From contig NC_133476.1 of NCBI RefSeq assembly GCF_025370935.1, forward strand, positions 19,369,730-19,433,729: DNA of 64,000 nucleotides, in the 5' to 3' direction. Origin of the DNA: Choristoneura fumiferana (taxonomy: Eukaryota; Arthropoda; Insecta; Lepidoptera; Tortricidae). Position 1 is the stretch's first letter, and every line of letters begins with the position of its first letter. Below, piece after piece: positions 53,156-63,440 of this stretch. Both the position numbers and the translations under genes were made by a program. The notes beneath the pieces were generated by a model. It was not told where the DNA came from, did not search any database, and saw only the letters and a program-made list of their open reading frames with translations.

Positions 53156-53394
53156 ACCTATACTTAGTCCTGTCATATTAGTCGACATAATACCGCTATG
53201 CGCTGACAAAAGCTTTCACGAAAGGTTTAAGGGCTATTATACTCGAATTTTACTACTGTTAACATTCTGTATACTACATTATCGTACAATGATTCCTTTA
53301 TTAATATTAATAGCTCGGCTGCATTTTATAGAAAGCCATTTTCCCCGCAGACTGCGGCGAGGAGTGTCTGCAGCAAAATCCGTGTCTATTTTAT

Positions 53395-53606
53395 TAACCC
53401 CCGACGCAAAAAGAGGGGTGTTATCAGTTTGACCGCTATGTGTGTCTGTCTGACTTTGTGTTTGTCTGTGGCACCGTAGCTCTTTAAAGGGTGGACCGAT
53501 TTGAATGCGGGTTTTTTTATTTGAAAGCAGGTTTTCTAGCGATTTTTGAGATATTGAACTTAAAAGTGGCAAAGTCAGGGGTTTTCCAACTTTTTGTTGG
53601 TTAGAT
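53395..53606 (+). repeat. AACCCCYGACGC-family copy
   Basis: AACCCCCGACGCAAAAAGAG at the start and TTTTCCAACTTTTTGTTGG at the end, without the GGTTAGG repeats. Confidence 0.82.
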
Positions 53607-53754
53607 TGTAGTAGAATCCATTTTAACGCATGGTGAGGATAATATGAGAAACTAAATTAGCCATGGTCTTTTCTCTTTCTTCCTCAGGCTTTAAAGAATA
53701 CCAGTCCTACTGAGGGTTCTCTGTCTTTTCCTAAGGTATTTTCGGCATATTATT

Positions 53755-53972
53755 CTAAAATCGTAAGATGCGGATGTCGTAAGAGGCGACTGAGGATATA
53801 GGTTTAGGTATACCGTAGGTGACAGGCTAGCAACCTGTCACTATTGTACCGTTTTTGTCACGTCAAACTTAAAACCTAAAATAGCTAAAAGTGTCTCCGA
53901 AGCGGTAACGTTTCGTGTGCTCTGCCTACCCCATTTAGGAATACAGGCGCGATGTTTGTGTGTGTGTGTGTA
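53755..53972 (+). mobile_element. LINE 3' end with (GT)n tail
   Basis: GTCGTAAGAGGCGACTGAGG, GACAGGCTAGCAACCTGTCA, GTGCTCTGCCTACCCC, then ATACAGGCGCGATGTTTGTG and (GT)n. I recognise this as a frequent lepidopteran LINE 3' region. Confidence 0.65.
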
Positions 53973-54177
53973 TTATTCCCAAATATTTCATCACGAAGTT
54001 CTCTGAAACCATTTTTTACGGAGTTTTCATATAACTTTACCTAACCTACACAGTGTTCTGTAAAACCTTATGACCATACATTGACACAAAAATTTGGTTT
54101 TGAAGCAAATTGAGATTTGGGAATAAGGAAAATTGGCAAATATGAAGCATTCGGGAAAATATTTCTAGGACAAGATT

Positions 54178-54417
54178 GACCACCAGATGGCAAACTGATT
54201 AGAGAACCTGACTACGAAGCTTGAGGTCCTGGGTTCGATCCCCGGCAGGGGCAGATATTTGTATGAATAATATGAATGTATGTCGTCGGGTCTTGGATGT
54301 TTAATATGTATTTAAGTTTGTATTTGTCTATATAAGTATGTTTATCCGTTGCCTAGTATCCGTAGTACAAGCTTTGCTTAGTTTGGGACTAGGACAAAAT
54401 TGGTGTAAGTGTCCCAA
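54178..54417 (+). mobile_element. SINE-B, diverged
   Basis: Head ACCAGATGGC, box A damaged, box B GGGTTCGATCCCC kept; then GGGCAGATATTTGTATG, GTCGGGTCTTGGATGTTTAA and GGGACTAGGACAAAATTGGT. Confidence 0.82.
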
Positions 54418-55284
54418 GCTTTTAACCGATTCGGAATTCAAACAGACTTTAGGAACAAGCATTAAACTGTTTACTCGAATTTTAAACGTGATATGTTGGG
54501 CAGGGACTTGAGAAGTTATTAAAATATGCATCAACCTTTTTGTAAACTTTCTCACCGTAATCTCTTGTGACATTTTCTCGTGGTTTTTTCCACAGAAAAT
54601 ATCACAGCGTAAATACGAGAACAAATAAAAAGTTTTGATGTTTCCGAAAGATTTCTGATAAGGGTGGGACCGCAAGTGTTGAGATTTGTTCAAATTGAAA
54701 TGTTATCCCTTAGGTTTAGATGGAATATTATCTCTGGGAACTTTGGTTGGAGGGAACTTTTTAAAAACTTTGCAGTTTGGAAGGTTTCTGTTTGAAAAAG
54801 ATTTTGTCAGTATTGGATTAGGACTTTTCTTCAAGTAATTGGTGGGTGTTTGGCTTCTTGTGAGAAGTTTCTTTTAATATATTTGATGCTACTTTAATAT
54901 TACACGTAAGTATTAAAAAATACAATCTTGCTCTCATAACAAGATAACTTTATATCCGAGATATTTTTGATTTTGGTTTCCGTCTATCACTGTTGTATTA
55001 TGAAGTTGTATGTATGTACCATTAAAAGAAAGAAACACAAGACTACTGTTGAATACATGTACAAAGGCGAACTTATCACTTTAAGAGATCTCAACCAGCC
55101 AACTGTTGAGTAAGAACTGACAAATATTTAGTGCAATAAAAAGTCAGAAATAGTAAAAATTACAATCACTATTTTTAAATAAATGTGGGTAAAGGAAAAT
55201 TGAAAATATACTAATAATAATTTGGACTTTATTTACATCAGATATAATAATAATTAATTGATTTAGGTATGCATTAGGTACTCA
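54418..55284. other. AT-rich intron, no gene seen
   Basis: The 121-aa minus-strand frame at 54328-54693 overlaps a SINE-B and has no domain. It is not called. Confidence 0.5.
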
Positions 55285-55588
55285 TCCATCCATCCCAGCA
55301 TGTATACGTCCAACTGCTGGGCAGAGGCCTCCTCTCAGAACAAGAGGGCTTGAGCCATAGTTCCCACGCGGGCCCAGTGCGGATTGGGAACTTGACACGC
55401 ACCATTGAATTGCTTCGCAGGTTTGTGCAGTTTTCCTCACAATGTTTTCCTTCACCGCATAGCTCGTGGTAAATTTCAAATGTAGCTCCGCACATGAATT
55501 TCGAAAAACTCAGAGGTGCGAGCCGGGGTTTGAACCCACGACCCTCTGCTTGAGAGGCGATAGGTCAAACCACTAGGCCACCACGGTT
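55285..55588 (-). mobile_element. SINE-A, full length
   Basis: Reverse copy with an intact tRNA-like head and a CATCCATCCATCCC tail in place of ATG repeats. No clear target duplication. It lies about 320 bases downstream of the 55911-56337 exon, inside the intron. Confidence 0.9.
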
Positions 55589-55910
55589 TGTATTAAAATT
55601 GAGTTCTATTTTTCTTTTTCCTTGATACTTGTACAATTTATGCGTAATATCTTATACGAAAGGCAAATCCTCACTTATTTAGAAAAAATATCAAAATTTT
55701 CAACTGTCGTCTGCGACATCCGCGATTGATAATGATAATGCTAACAAGCATTATGAAGAGATCATGTCGTATCAGTATCAGTATTATCTCCAATGCTTAA
55801 ATGTGATAAGATTGTTTAGTTTGAATAAGTAGCCGGGAATAAACTATGAATCATAAAAAAAACACTCAAAAACAGCGAAAAATACAAATCTTGAAAACAG
55901 CGCCACCTAC

Positions 55911-56337
55911 CTTATCTCCGTCGAACTTCTCGGTCGGCTCGTCGTATATGCGCACATCGCGTTTCTCGCGCGATCCACGCCTCCCCACTAACGGAGTCTG
56001 AGGAGGCGACACTAGCGCCACGCTGTTCCTTGCGCTCCCTGGCGGAGACTTTATGAACTCGATTTTCCCGCCTTCTACGCAAATGTTTGGCGTCAAGGGG
56101 TAAATTGGGGACATGGCGACATTCGTGTTCGCTAAGTGGTTGTAGTTGTATAACTGATTGTCCTCTAGAGGGAGCGACTTTGGTTTGTTTTTCTTTCTGT
56201 ATGTAGAATCGTAGGCGAGGACCTGGGTTTTCTCCTCGGGGTGGATCTGACGAGCCTTCCCGGGTGGACGGTCGGGCGGTTCTGGAGAAATGCTGCCTTC
56301 TGCCTCAGGACTTTCATTTCTGTCGGCGTTAGATGTC
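55911..56337 (-). CDS. Internal exon, basic Ser/Pro-rich segment
   Basis: A 427-base minus-strand exon: one base completing a codon, then 142 codons, ending in phase 0. Acceptor CATTGTTACAG precedes it and donor GTAGGT follows. The frame is open throughout and GC-rich compared with its flanks. The peptide is acidic and Pro-rich first (ESPEAEGSISPEPPDRPPGK), then polar (YDSTYRKKNKPKSLPLEDNQ, LYNYNHLANTNVAMSPIYPL), then basic with phosphorylation-like Ser/Pro sites (EFIKSPPGSARNSVALVSPP, QTPLVGRRGSREKRDV), and ends RIYDEPTEKFDGDK. It looks disordered and has no known domain that I recognise. The downstream 22530-22640 exon would continue it in phase with a coiled coil. The Met at 56114 is internal, not a start. 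A scaffold or cytoskeletal protein is plausible but not shown. Confidence 0.88.
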
Positions 56338-56880
56338 CTGTAACAATGGAAATAATGCCTAAATTATTTTACTAATACACTCTCGTTACTTTCAAGCTCT
56401 TTGAAATTTCGAAAATTATTATTTTATCCATTTGATAGCTTTTTGCTAATATGAAACAAACTACGTAATATAACAAACCAAATAAATCCTAAACACAGCA
56501 AAGTGGCGGCAAGTCTAGTTACAATACAAGTAAGCTACAGGCAGCGCGCGTTGAAGATACTAGTTAAATAACTCGTCGCTAGATGGCGCTGCTCTTCGTG
56601 CGCGCGTTGATTTTAACTATTATTCTCTTTTTTTCGTTAATTAATAGCGTTTCGAAAAGTTTTTATCTGTTAATACTTTACTACGTAGATTAACAACAAA
56701 ATAATGTCGATAATCTCCGATTTTTTTCAAGTTTTCATACAAAACTACACACTTGTTCTACATCGCGCTGACGAAGTTTTCTTATCGTTCAGTATATATA
56801 CGGTTGCGCTGCCTTATTCTGACGGAGGTGTATTCTTTAGTGTGATGCCACTACTGTCCGTATAGATCGCTAGCATTAGT
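56338..56880. other. Upstream intron or 5' flank
   Basis: Contains GCTAGATGGCGCTGC at about 56579-56593, which resembles the insect CTCF core. No other feature. Confidence 0.45.
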
Positions 56881-57060
56881 TAGAAGATCTACCAACAGCT
56901 CGTGACGTCACGCGCTCGTTGCCAGGCGACGCTACTTGTAACGTGCGCTGCGGACGATCGCCCGCGCGGCTGCGACGTCTTAGCGGCGCATTTTCCTTGG
57001 GCGGCCTTCCACATAACCTTACGCGGTATTAGTTACACGTTAGCTTAGCTCCGGTTAAAT
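56881..57060 (-). promoter_or_regulatory. CpG-rich candidate promoter or first exon
   Basis: The densest CpG patch in the window. It has a full CRE, TGACGTCA (56903-56910), and GTTGCCAGGCGAC (56918-56930), which fits the RFX X-box consensus (two half-sites, one-base spacer). On the minus strand an ATG at 57014 opens 40 codons that run to a possible donor, GTAGAT, at 56892. Two bases are carried over, exactly the phase the next exon (56337) needs. The peptide is low-complexity and the donor is weak, so the coding part is tentative. The regulatory-patch call is stronger. Confidence 0.4.
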
Positions 57061-57572
57061 TCGAGCACTTCCATATCTATGGCGGCGAGGAAACTCGATT
57101 GCCAGCTTTTTGGAAAAATTGTAAAAATACAACTAGCTTTTACTTTTTCTTACCGTGAAAATAAATAATCGTTTATTAATTGCTATCCTTCGGGAACCTA
57201 CACAATTATTCGAAAAAAATTATCATGTTTCATCGGATTTTTTACTGTCCGGAATTTTTAACCAGCCAGGGGGACATAACCATGGACCTCCATGTTGAAA
57301 ACATTAAATAAAATATTTAAGCAATTTTCAAAACCTCGTGTGGTCAACAGCGCACAAGGCCTAGTAAGTAATTAGTACCTACCTAATAATGAACAGACAG
57401 GTAGGTACGTTGATCTCAGCTACTGTAAGATTATGATCTTAATCTTAAGACCAACAGTAGCAGCAAGTTTGTTGACTTAACGTTAAGCAGGTAGTTAAAA
57501 AGTTTAACTATTATTTTAGAGTAGACTTAGACAGAGTTCTCCAAACTGTGCAGTTTTCATAATTACTATTTA
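57061..57572. other. No gene seen
   Basis: AT-rich again. No supported feature. Confidence 0.45.
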
Positions 57573-57758
57573 CTAGCTTTTGCCCGCGGCTTCGCCCGCG
57601 TGGAATTCGGTTATGGTGTACTGCATTTTTCCGGGATAACACTCTGGCTCATCTGACCTCTGTGTCAAAAATCACGTCGATCCGTCGCTCCGTTACAACG
57701 TGAAAGACCGACACACATACAAACACACACACATTCGCATTTATAATATTAGTATGGA
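57573..57758 (-). mobile_element. Small non-autonomous Helitron
   Basis: Minus strand TCCATACTAATATTATAAAT to GGGCAAAAGCTAG, hairpin GCGGGCGAAGCCGCGGGC intact. Host A (57572) and T (57759). It is 186 bp, with an internal deletion relative to 46870-47100. Confidence 0.87.
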
Positions 57759-57796
57759 TTGCCGTAGCTAGGTACTAATAATAATTAAATTACTTA

Positions 57797-57937
57797 GGGC
57801 CTGTTTCACCATCCATTGATTAGCGTTAACCGACAGTTAAATGTGATGCCGTCTCCGTCTATTCAAACAAAACTAATAGAGACGGCATTACACCTAACCG
57901 CCAGTTAACACTAATCAATGGATGGTGAAACAGCCCC
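57797..57937. mobile_element. 141-bp palindromic MITE, copy 1
   Basis: GGGCCTGTTTCACCATCCAT to GGATGGTGAAACAGCCCC. The arms pair along almost the whole length around a short centre. TTA on both sides (57794-57796, 57938-57940) fits a PIF/Harbinger-type 3-bp target. Confidence 0.87.
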
Positions 57938-58059
57938 TTAGGCATATATATAATCTAAACGTAACATTAAAAGTAATCTCTGGAATAAACACAACTGCTA
58001 AACTACATAGGTAATAGAGAAATGAAATTTGACATGGGTTTTTTTATGCAAAGCTAATG

Positions 58060-58170
58060 AAAACCACAATATCATCATAATCATCATCATCATCATCATC
58101 TTGGCCCATATTACGGATCCCTCTGCAGGGCTCAGGCTCAGACCTCGTCTCGGGACCAAAGGGGAATTAG
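58060..58170 (-). mobile_element. (ATC)n with a decayed SINE/LINE tail
   Basis: (ATC)n at about 58071-58100, followed by CCTCTGCAGGGCTCAGGCTC and GACCTCGTCTCGGGACC, which recall the SINE-A tail in reverse. Confidence 0.5.
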
Positions 58171-58458
58171 TACTTATATCGTTTCATTGAAACATTTTGT
58201 ACTCTACATAGTACATTCGGTAGTTATTCTTATAATTGTTAGTTTGTAGGTACTTTATATAGTAGTACGCGAGTCCTTACGACGTTAGCTTAATTTTTTG
58301 TCACGTAATTTCTTCTGCAATTTTTTACAAAGGACCAGTTTGTGCACACGACGACTCAAAAATGAGTTTTACACAAATAGGACTTTTGTATGAAACCAAA
58401 ATTACGCGAAAATACGCGACTCACAACACAAAAATTTACGTTCGTTTGGCGTCATCCT

Positions 58459-58591
58459 TAGGTCCTTATCACACTTGCGAGTAGCGAGCGAATTTTGTAT
58501 GAAGGCGATCACGCAACGAGTACACCGCGAACTGATATTATTATGTGTACCTATTAGAAAACACTCGGGACTCGCAAGTGTTATGAGACTA
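58459..58591. mobile_element. MITE with inverted ends
   Basis: CCTTATCACACTTGCGAGT on the left and ACTCGCAAGTGTTATGAG on the right are inverted copies with small differences. No frame inside. Confidence 0.65.
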
Positions 58592-58944
58592 TAATGCAAG
58601 CAAAGCCTAGTAACAAAGGCTAGTTAGTATCTTGATTTATTACGAAACGCAATGTCAGAAGACTTGTGAACTAAAATAAATTACTGATTATACGAGACAT
58701 AAACGTCAAGTTTTACAATTTCATTTGAACACTGCCTTATCTTCTGCGTTATCACTTGAAAGCTCTCAAAATAAGCCTCGGCGATTAAATAAACTGTAAA
58801 TAAGGATTTAGAGCTTTGAGATAAAGTTTGAAGTTGTTAAGTGACTTTATAAATCCTGTTTAAGGGTTTAAGTCGAAAGATAGTTAGGCGGTACCTTGTA
58901 CAATGCTCAGCCTGAACATAAAGGCTGTCCCACGTAAAGGCTTG

Positions 58945-59010
58945 TACAGTCACCAACAAAGCGTACATAAAAATCTGATACGACTTTATTTCTAGGGCCA
59001 AAGGGGTAAT
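58945..59010 (-). mobile_element. MITE-D fragment
   Basis: CAGTCACCAACAAAGCGTAC, ATAAAAATCTGATACGAC and TTATTTCTAGGGCC in reverse. Confidence 0.68.
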
Positions 59011-59122
59011 GCGGCCAGCGTCATAGAAACCCAGCCACAGGCAGATCTTTTAGACGGGGTATCCTTCTTATAATTTTAGTTGTTATAATTAGTTAAGATA
59101 TCTTAGGTTAGTTCTTTTTTAT

Positions 59123-59366
59123 TAACCCCAAGCAACGCAAACGCGACGCAGAGGTGTGTTATAAGTTTGACCGCTATGTGTGTCTGTCTGTGGCACCGTA
59201 GCTCTTAAACGGGTGGACCGATTTGAATGCGTTTTTTTTATTTAAAATCAGGGCTTCTAGCGATGGTTCTTAGAGTTTCACCAAAATCGGTTCGGCTGGT
59301 TTTGAGATATCGAACTTTGAATTGACAAAGTCGGCGGTTTTCCAACTTTTTGTTAGGTAGGATTAG
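59123..59366 (+). repeat. AACCCCYGACGC-family copy
   Basis: AACCCCAAGCAACGC start with a small duplication, then GCACCGTAGCTCTTAAACGG, CAAAATCGGTTCGGCTGG and the CCAACTTTTTGTTAGGTAGG end. Confidence 0.8.
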
Positions 59367-59394
59367 TAAGTAAACTTATAATTGTATTAAATAT

Positions 59395-59581
59395 CATCAT
59401 CATCATCCCAGCCTATATACGTCCCACTGCTGGGCACAGGCCTCCTCTCAGAACAAGACGGCCCAGTGCGGATTGGGAACTTCACACACACCATTGAATT
59501 GCTTCGCAGGTTTGTGCAGGTTTCCTTACGATGTTTTCCTTCACCGCAAAGCTCGTGGTAAATTTGAAATGTAATAAAATA
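59395..59581 (-). mobile_element. SINE-A, 5'-truncated
   Basis: Tail and middle only, with about 40 bases lost near 59460. Perfect 12-bp duplications TGTATTAAATAT (59383-59394, 59582-59593). Confidence 0.93.
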
Positions 59582-59593
59582 TGTATTAAATAT

Positions 59594-60066
59594 AAATACA
59601 TAAAATCAACTAGTCGTACATAATTTTTTTATTAGGACTTAAATCTCAATATTTTTTCATAATAAAGGCCCTTACATTTCGTGAGGTAACTTTACAATTC
59701 GCCTTTATCAAATGCATAACATACAGCGAAATAATGTTTGTATGGGGCACTATCTAAGTTATCTAAGTTTAAACATAAACGGCGTGCCAGCGGCTCCAAA
59801 GAGTGTCGCTTCCCTATACTTTGAAAAGAATTTAGGGTTTCATCGTCTCCACAATATGGCTTAACTTTTAATAGAGTTAAGAAAACTTCCGACGCTAAGT
59901 TCTGTATTTATGCATTAGTTTATAAACCAATATAGAAGTTGAGGGTGCTGTGTAGTGTGAAGTTGTAAAGAAATGGCTCGATATAGTTCTAAGTTAATAG
60001 GTTTGTCAAAAGGGTATTTATTTTTTATACTAAGGAGCTTTGATTTAACTGGGCCTGTTTGTTGGG
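59594..60066. other. No gene seen
   Basis: No supported feature. Confidence 0.45.
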
Positions 60067-60070
60067 TAAA

Positions 60071-60211
60071 GGGGCTGTTTCACCATCCATTGATTAGTGT
60101 TAACTGGCGGTTAGGTGTGATGCCGTCTCTATTTGTTTTGTACGAATAGACGGAGACGGCATCACATTTAACCGTCAGTTAACACTAATCAATGGATGGT
60201 TAAACAGCCCC
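60071..60211. mobile_element. 141-bp palindromic MITE, copy 2
   Basis: GGGGCTGTTTCACCATCCAT to GGATGGTTAAACAGCCCC, same length as the 57797 copy. Flanked by TAAA on both sides (60067-60070, 60212-60215), of which TAA is the likely duplication. Confidence 0.88.
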
Positions 60212-60215
60212 TAAA

Positions 60216-60752
60216 TCTTGCAAGTCCATTTTGACCCACTTCTAGTGGTCGGATCGACTTGAAATTATTGGCATAGTTATACATACATAGGTATGTTATG
60301 TATACCATACCAATAATTTAATTAAAGCGATAAAAACCGAAACATAAAATGTAGCTACCTAACTATATTTCAATAAATGACACAAAGACCATTTAAATAA
60401 TTAAATTAATACTATTTACTTACATAAAAATATCCTTAACTTAAAAGTCTTACTTACATGAAATAAAATAAAATAAAACCTAAAACTAATTAGGTATTCA
60501 AAGTAGCCCCCTTAGGCAAGGTCCCGAAGATGCTGGCGGCGTTTCCTCTTTGAATAGCTAAGCTAATTCTTTGTCGGAGGAAGCTGCCAGAAATATGTAA
60601 GTTAATGCAAGTACGAACAGTCAACAAAAAGTGAAGGGTCCACGAAAAGAACGTGTCTAGTCACCTAAGCAACTTTTTGAGTTTAGTGGTTAAGTTAGTC
60701 ATCACGAACGTACCATTTATTTAAAAGTTAAAAATATATGTTTTATATTGTT
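60216..60752. other. No gene seen
   Basis: AT-rich. The 60495-60610 part is more balanced but has no open frame between splice sites. Confidence 0.45.
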
Positions 60753-60764
60753 TTCAGATTATTT

Positions 60765-61067
60765 CATCATCATCATCATCCCAGCCTATATACGTCCCAC
60801 TGCAGGGCAAGGCCTCCCCTCAGAATGAGAGGGCTTGGGCAGTAGTTCCCACGCGGGCCAGTGCGGATTGGGAACTTCACACACACCAATGAATTGCTTC
60901 GCAGGTTTGTGCAGGTTTCCTCACGATGTTTCCTTCACCTTAAAGCTCGTGGTAAATTTCAAAATGTAATTCCGCATATGAATTTCGAATAATCAGAGGT
61001 GCGAGCCGGGGTTTGAACCACGATGCTCTGCTTGAGAGGCATTCAAACCACTCTGCCACCACGCAGA
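60765..61067 (-). mobile_element. SINE-A, full length
   Basis: Reverse copy with several single-base losses in the head and body, and a (CAT)n tail. Perfect 12-bp duplications TTCAGATTATTT (60753-60764, 61068-61079). Confidence 0.94.
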
Positions 61068-61079
61068 TTCAGATTATTT

Positions 61080-62041
61080 AATTCAATGGTAAGTCAGTAC
61101 TTTGCGAGCTCTACATTCTGAGATTAAATTCTCAATTTTTAAAAGGCGACTTGAGCTGAGCTTGTTAGGTATTAAAATTGTTTTTTTTACTAGATACTGA
61201 TATTAGGTATGCTGTTTTTGTATTATCTCCGGTCTTTATGGTATCACTGCCTGTATTTCTTATGATTAGTGCGGACTATGAACTTCACACTCACTTATTT
61301 CGTATTTAGTAATTCCGTCCCCACGATTACGAATTTCCGAAGCTACCGATTAACATGATATACGACAGACAGACAGGACAACTATAAGGCTATCCATCTT
61401 GCTTTACATCAAAGACATTGCCAAATAACTGTCAACCGAACCCAAAACGACGATTTAAACATAATAAATTATGGAATTAATCGCATAGTAAATGAACGTA
61501 TAATTTTATTAAGTCCTATTTCGTTCTCCAGCGTTTTTAATGTCAACTCTAACAGAAGCTCTTTAGGCTTCATTTTCAAAAACAATACAATCTTTTTTTT
61601 AGTCTTTGGCGTTATATCATGAAAGGTATGTAATTCCGATGGTTAATCTTTAAATATTAAATATAGACTTCATATGAAAGCTTTTGATTTTAATTTCAAA
61701 AGATACTTAAAATCAAATAAAACTTTATGGAAATATGTGAGTGAGTTTGTGTTTGAGATATTACATTTAGTTTTAGTCTTGTTAAGGTTGGATTTAAAAT
61801 GAGCGAAAACTGTTAGGTGAGACCATATGTGTTTCTCATGTCGAATTAATATGTGGAAATCATATGTAGTATGGGATTTAACAGCAAATTGCGTGTGAAT
61901 TAGTGTTTGTTTTGATTTATTAGGCGTTGAGCTATTTATTACACTAAATAATTGTATGTTTTGAAAGTAATATATTTATTGATGTTATTTGTAGCTATAT
62001 ATATTGTAAAGTAAGTAAATGTTGTGGTAAAGACAATATAT
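61080..62041. other. AT-rich, no gene seen
   Basis: No supportable exon or recognised repeat. Confidence 0.45.
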
Positions 62042-62185
62042 CGCACTCTTATATCAAGAGTATATCAACTCTAAATAGTCCACCATTTTAATTCAGACCT
62101 TCCAGAAATTGAATGTGGTCTAAACCAAAATGGAGTATTATTTTGAGTTGATATACTATATACCAACTCTTGATCTAGGAGTGCG
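62042..62185. mobile_element. Palindromic MITE
   Basis: CGCACTCTTATATCAAGAGT on the left and ACTCTTGATCTAGGAGTGCG on the right are imperfect inverted ends, with TATATCAACTC/GAGTTGATATA and CCATTTT/AAAATGG pairs inside. Flanked by TATAT-like bases. Confidence 0.72.
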
Positions 62186-63409
62186 TATATACTAGCTATT
62201 TTGCACTTTAGATAGCTTTGGTAAGCTAAAAGTTTAATTTATCTTAGGTATCTTAGGCCGTTTTGCAGGAAAAAACAAGATTTAGTCATTAAGTCGTCAG
62301 TGCTGACGTTTGCGAGATGATGGATGTCAGGCTAACCAGTGTTCCTACTGATGTTTTTTTGTTTTTATTTATGTTTATATTGAATTTGTATATGTTTAAT
62401 GTAGTTTCATAGTGTATAGTGATAACTGTAATGTTTTGTAAATATTTATCTGCAATAAATAAATAATAATTAATTAAACCTGGTTTAAATGTGATAAGTT
62501 CCATATATATACTAATACATATTTGGCAGCTAATAAACTAAATTTTACAAGTCACGAAGTTACAATAGGTAACTTTTAATGTTATATTACATAAAGCTAA
62601 GTAATATATACATATTTCGTAACTTTTCATTCGTGTAATAAATTTTCTCTTTACCTTCAATAAAAGAGGCAAGAACATGAAACCTTCTAGTATTGGATAA
62701 AAGATAAAGATAAAGAAACATCACTGCGTGAAAATTCGTGAAACTGACTTATCTCGTTTTGCTGTGCCACATAATTCTACGGTTTAGAAAGGCTTTAGAA
62801 GGACTGGAAAAAATTTTCAAGTGTGGGTTGGTATGGACTTTCAAGAATGAGTCGCTTCTATAGGTTATATATCTGAATGGAACAAAAAAATTAAACCTGA
62901 AGATGCTCATGTCTGTCCGTCCGCTTGCCGCAGCCATTGACGGTTGCTGTGACAGCTAATAGTCGAAATCGTTTTTCGAAATTCACGTTTGTGATTGGTC
63001 AAATAACTAAATGGGCCAACCGCAAGCAAGACGCCAAACGCCAACTAGTTTTATTTTTCCGATAAAGAAATCCATCTTCACCGGATCGATTAACTTGTAA
63101 TTTGGTAACACATCTAAAACCGTTTAGCTAACTAAAAACATACAAACACGAAACGGCTAGTTAAATAAATGCTTGTACAAATGTGCCGCGAATTGTATCC
63201 TGCTTTCAACAAACTTATTTAACCCCATAAGAGCGATTAAAAAATTAACAACAATTGTAATCAACAGACTTCACCTTCTTTTACCCAAAACTACACCTAC
63301 GTAAAGCCGGGGTGTGTCGCTAGTTAATTACATGGTATTTCTTTGTAATATTAGTTATGTGCTTTAAAGTGTTGTGATAGTTCTACAACATAGTGGAACA
63401 TCTTCCAGC

Positions 63410-63440
<31 letters not shown>

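Larger units (their letters stand above)
22641..55910 (-). other. Large intron, 33,270 bases (inferred)
   Basis: Bounded by the donor GTAGGT after the 55911-56337 exon and the acceptor before 22640, both phase 0. It is packed with SINEs, LINE tails, Helitrons and MITEs in both orientations. I searched for further coiled-coil or conserved exons and found none, but a very short exon could be missed, and the two exons could in principle belong to different genes. Confidence 0.6.

Noticed and set aside
52935..53432. 165-aa plus-strand frame, the longest in the window
   Set aside because: Its first part is the end of a GTTCCG-family repeat and its last part enters an AACCCCYGACGC repeat. It crosses repeat borders and has no domain.
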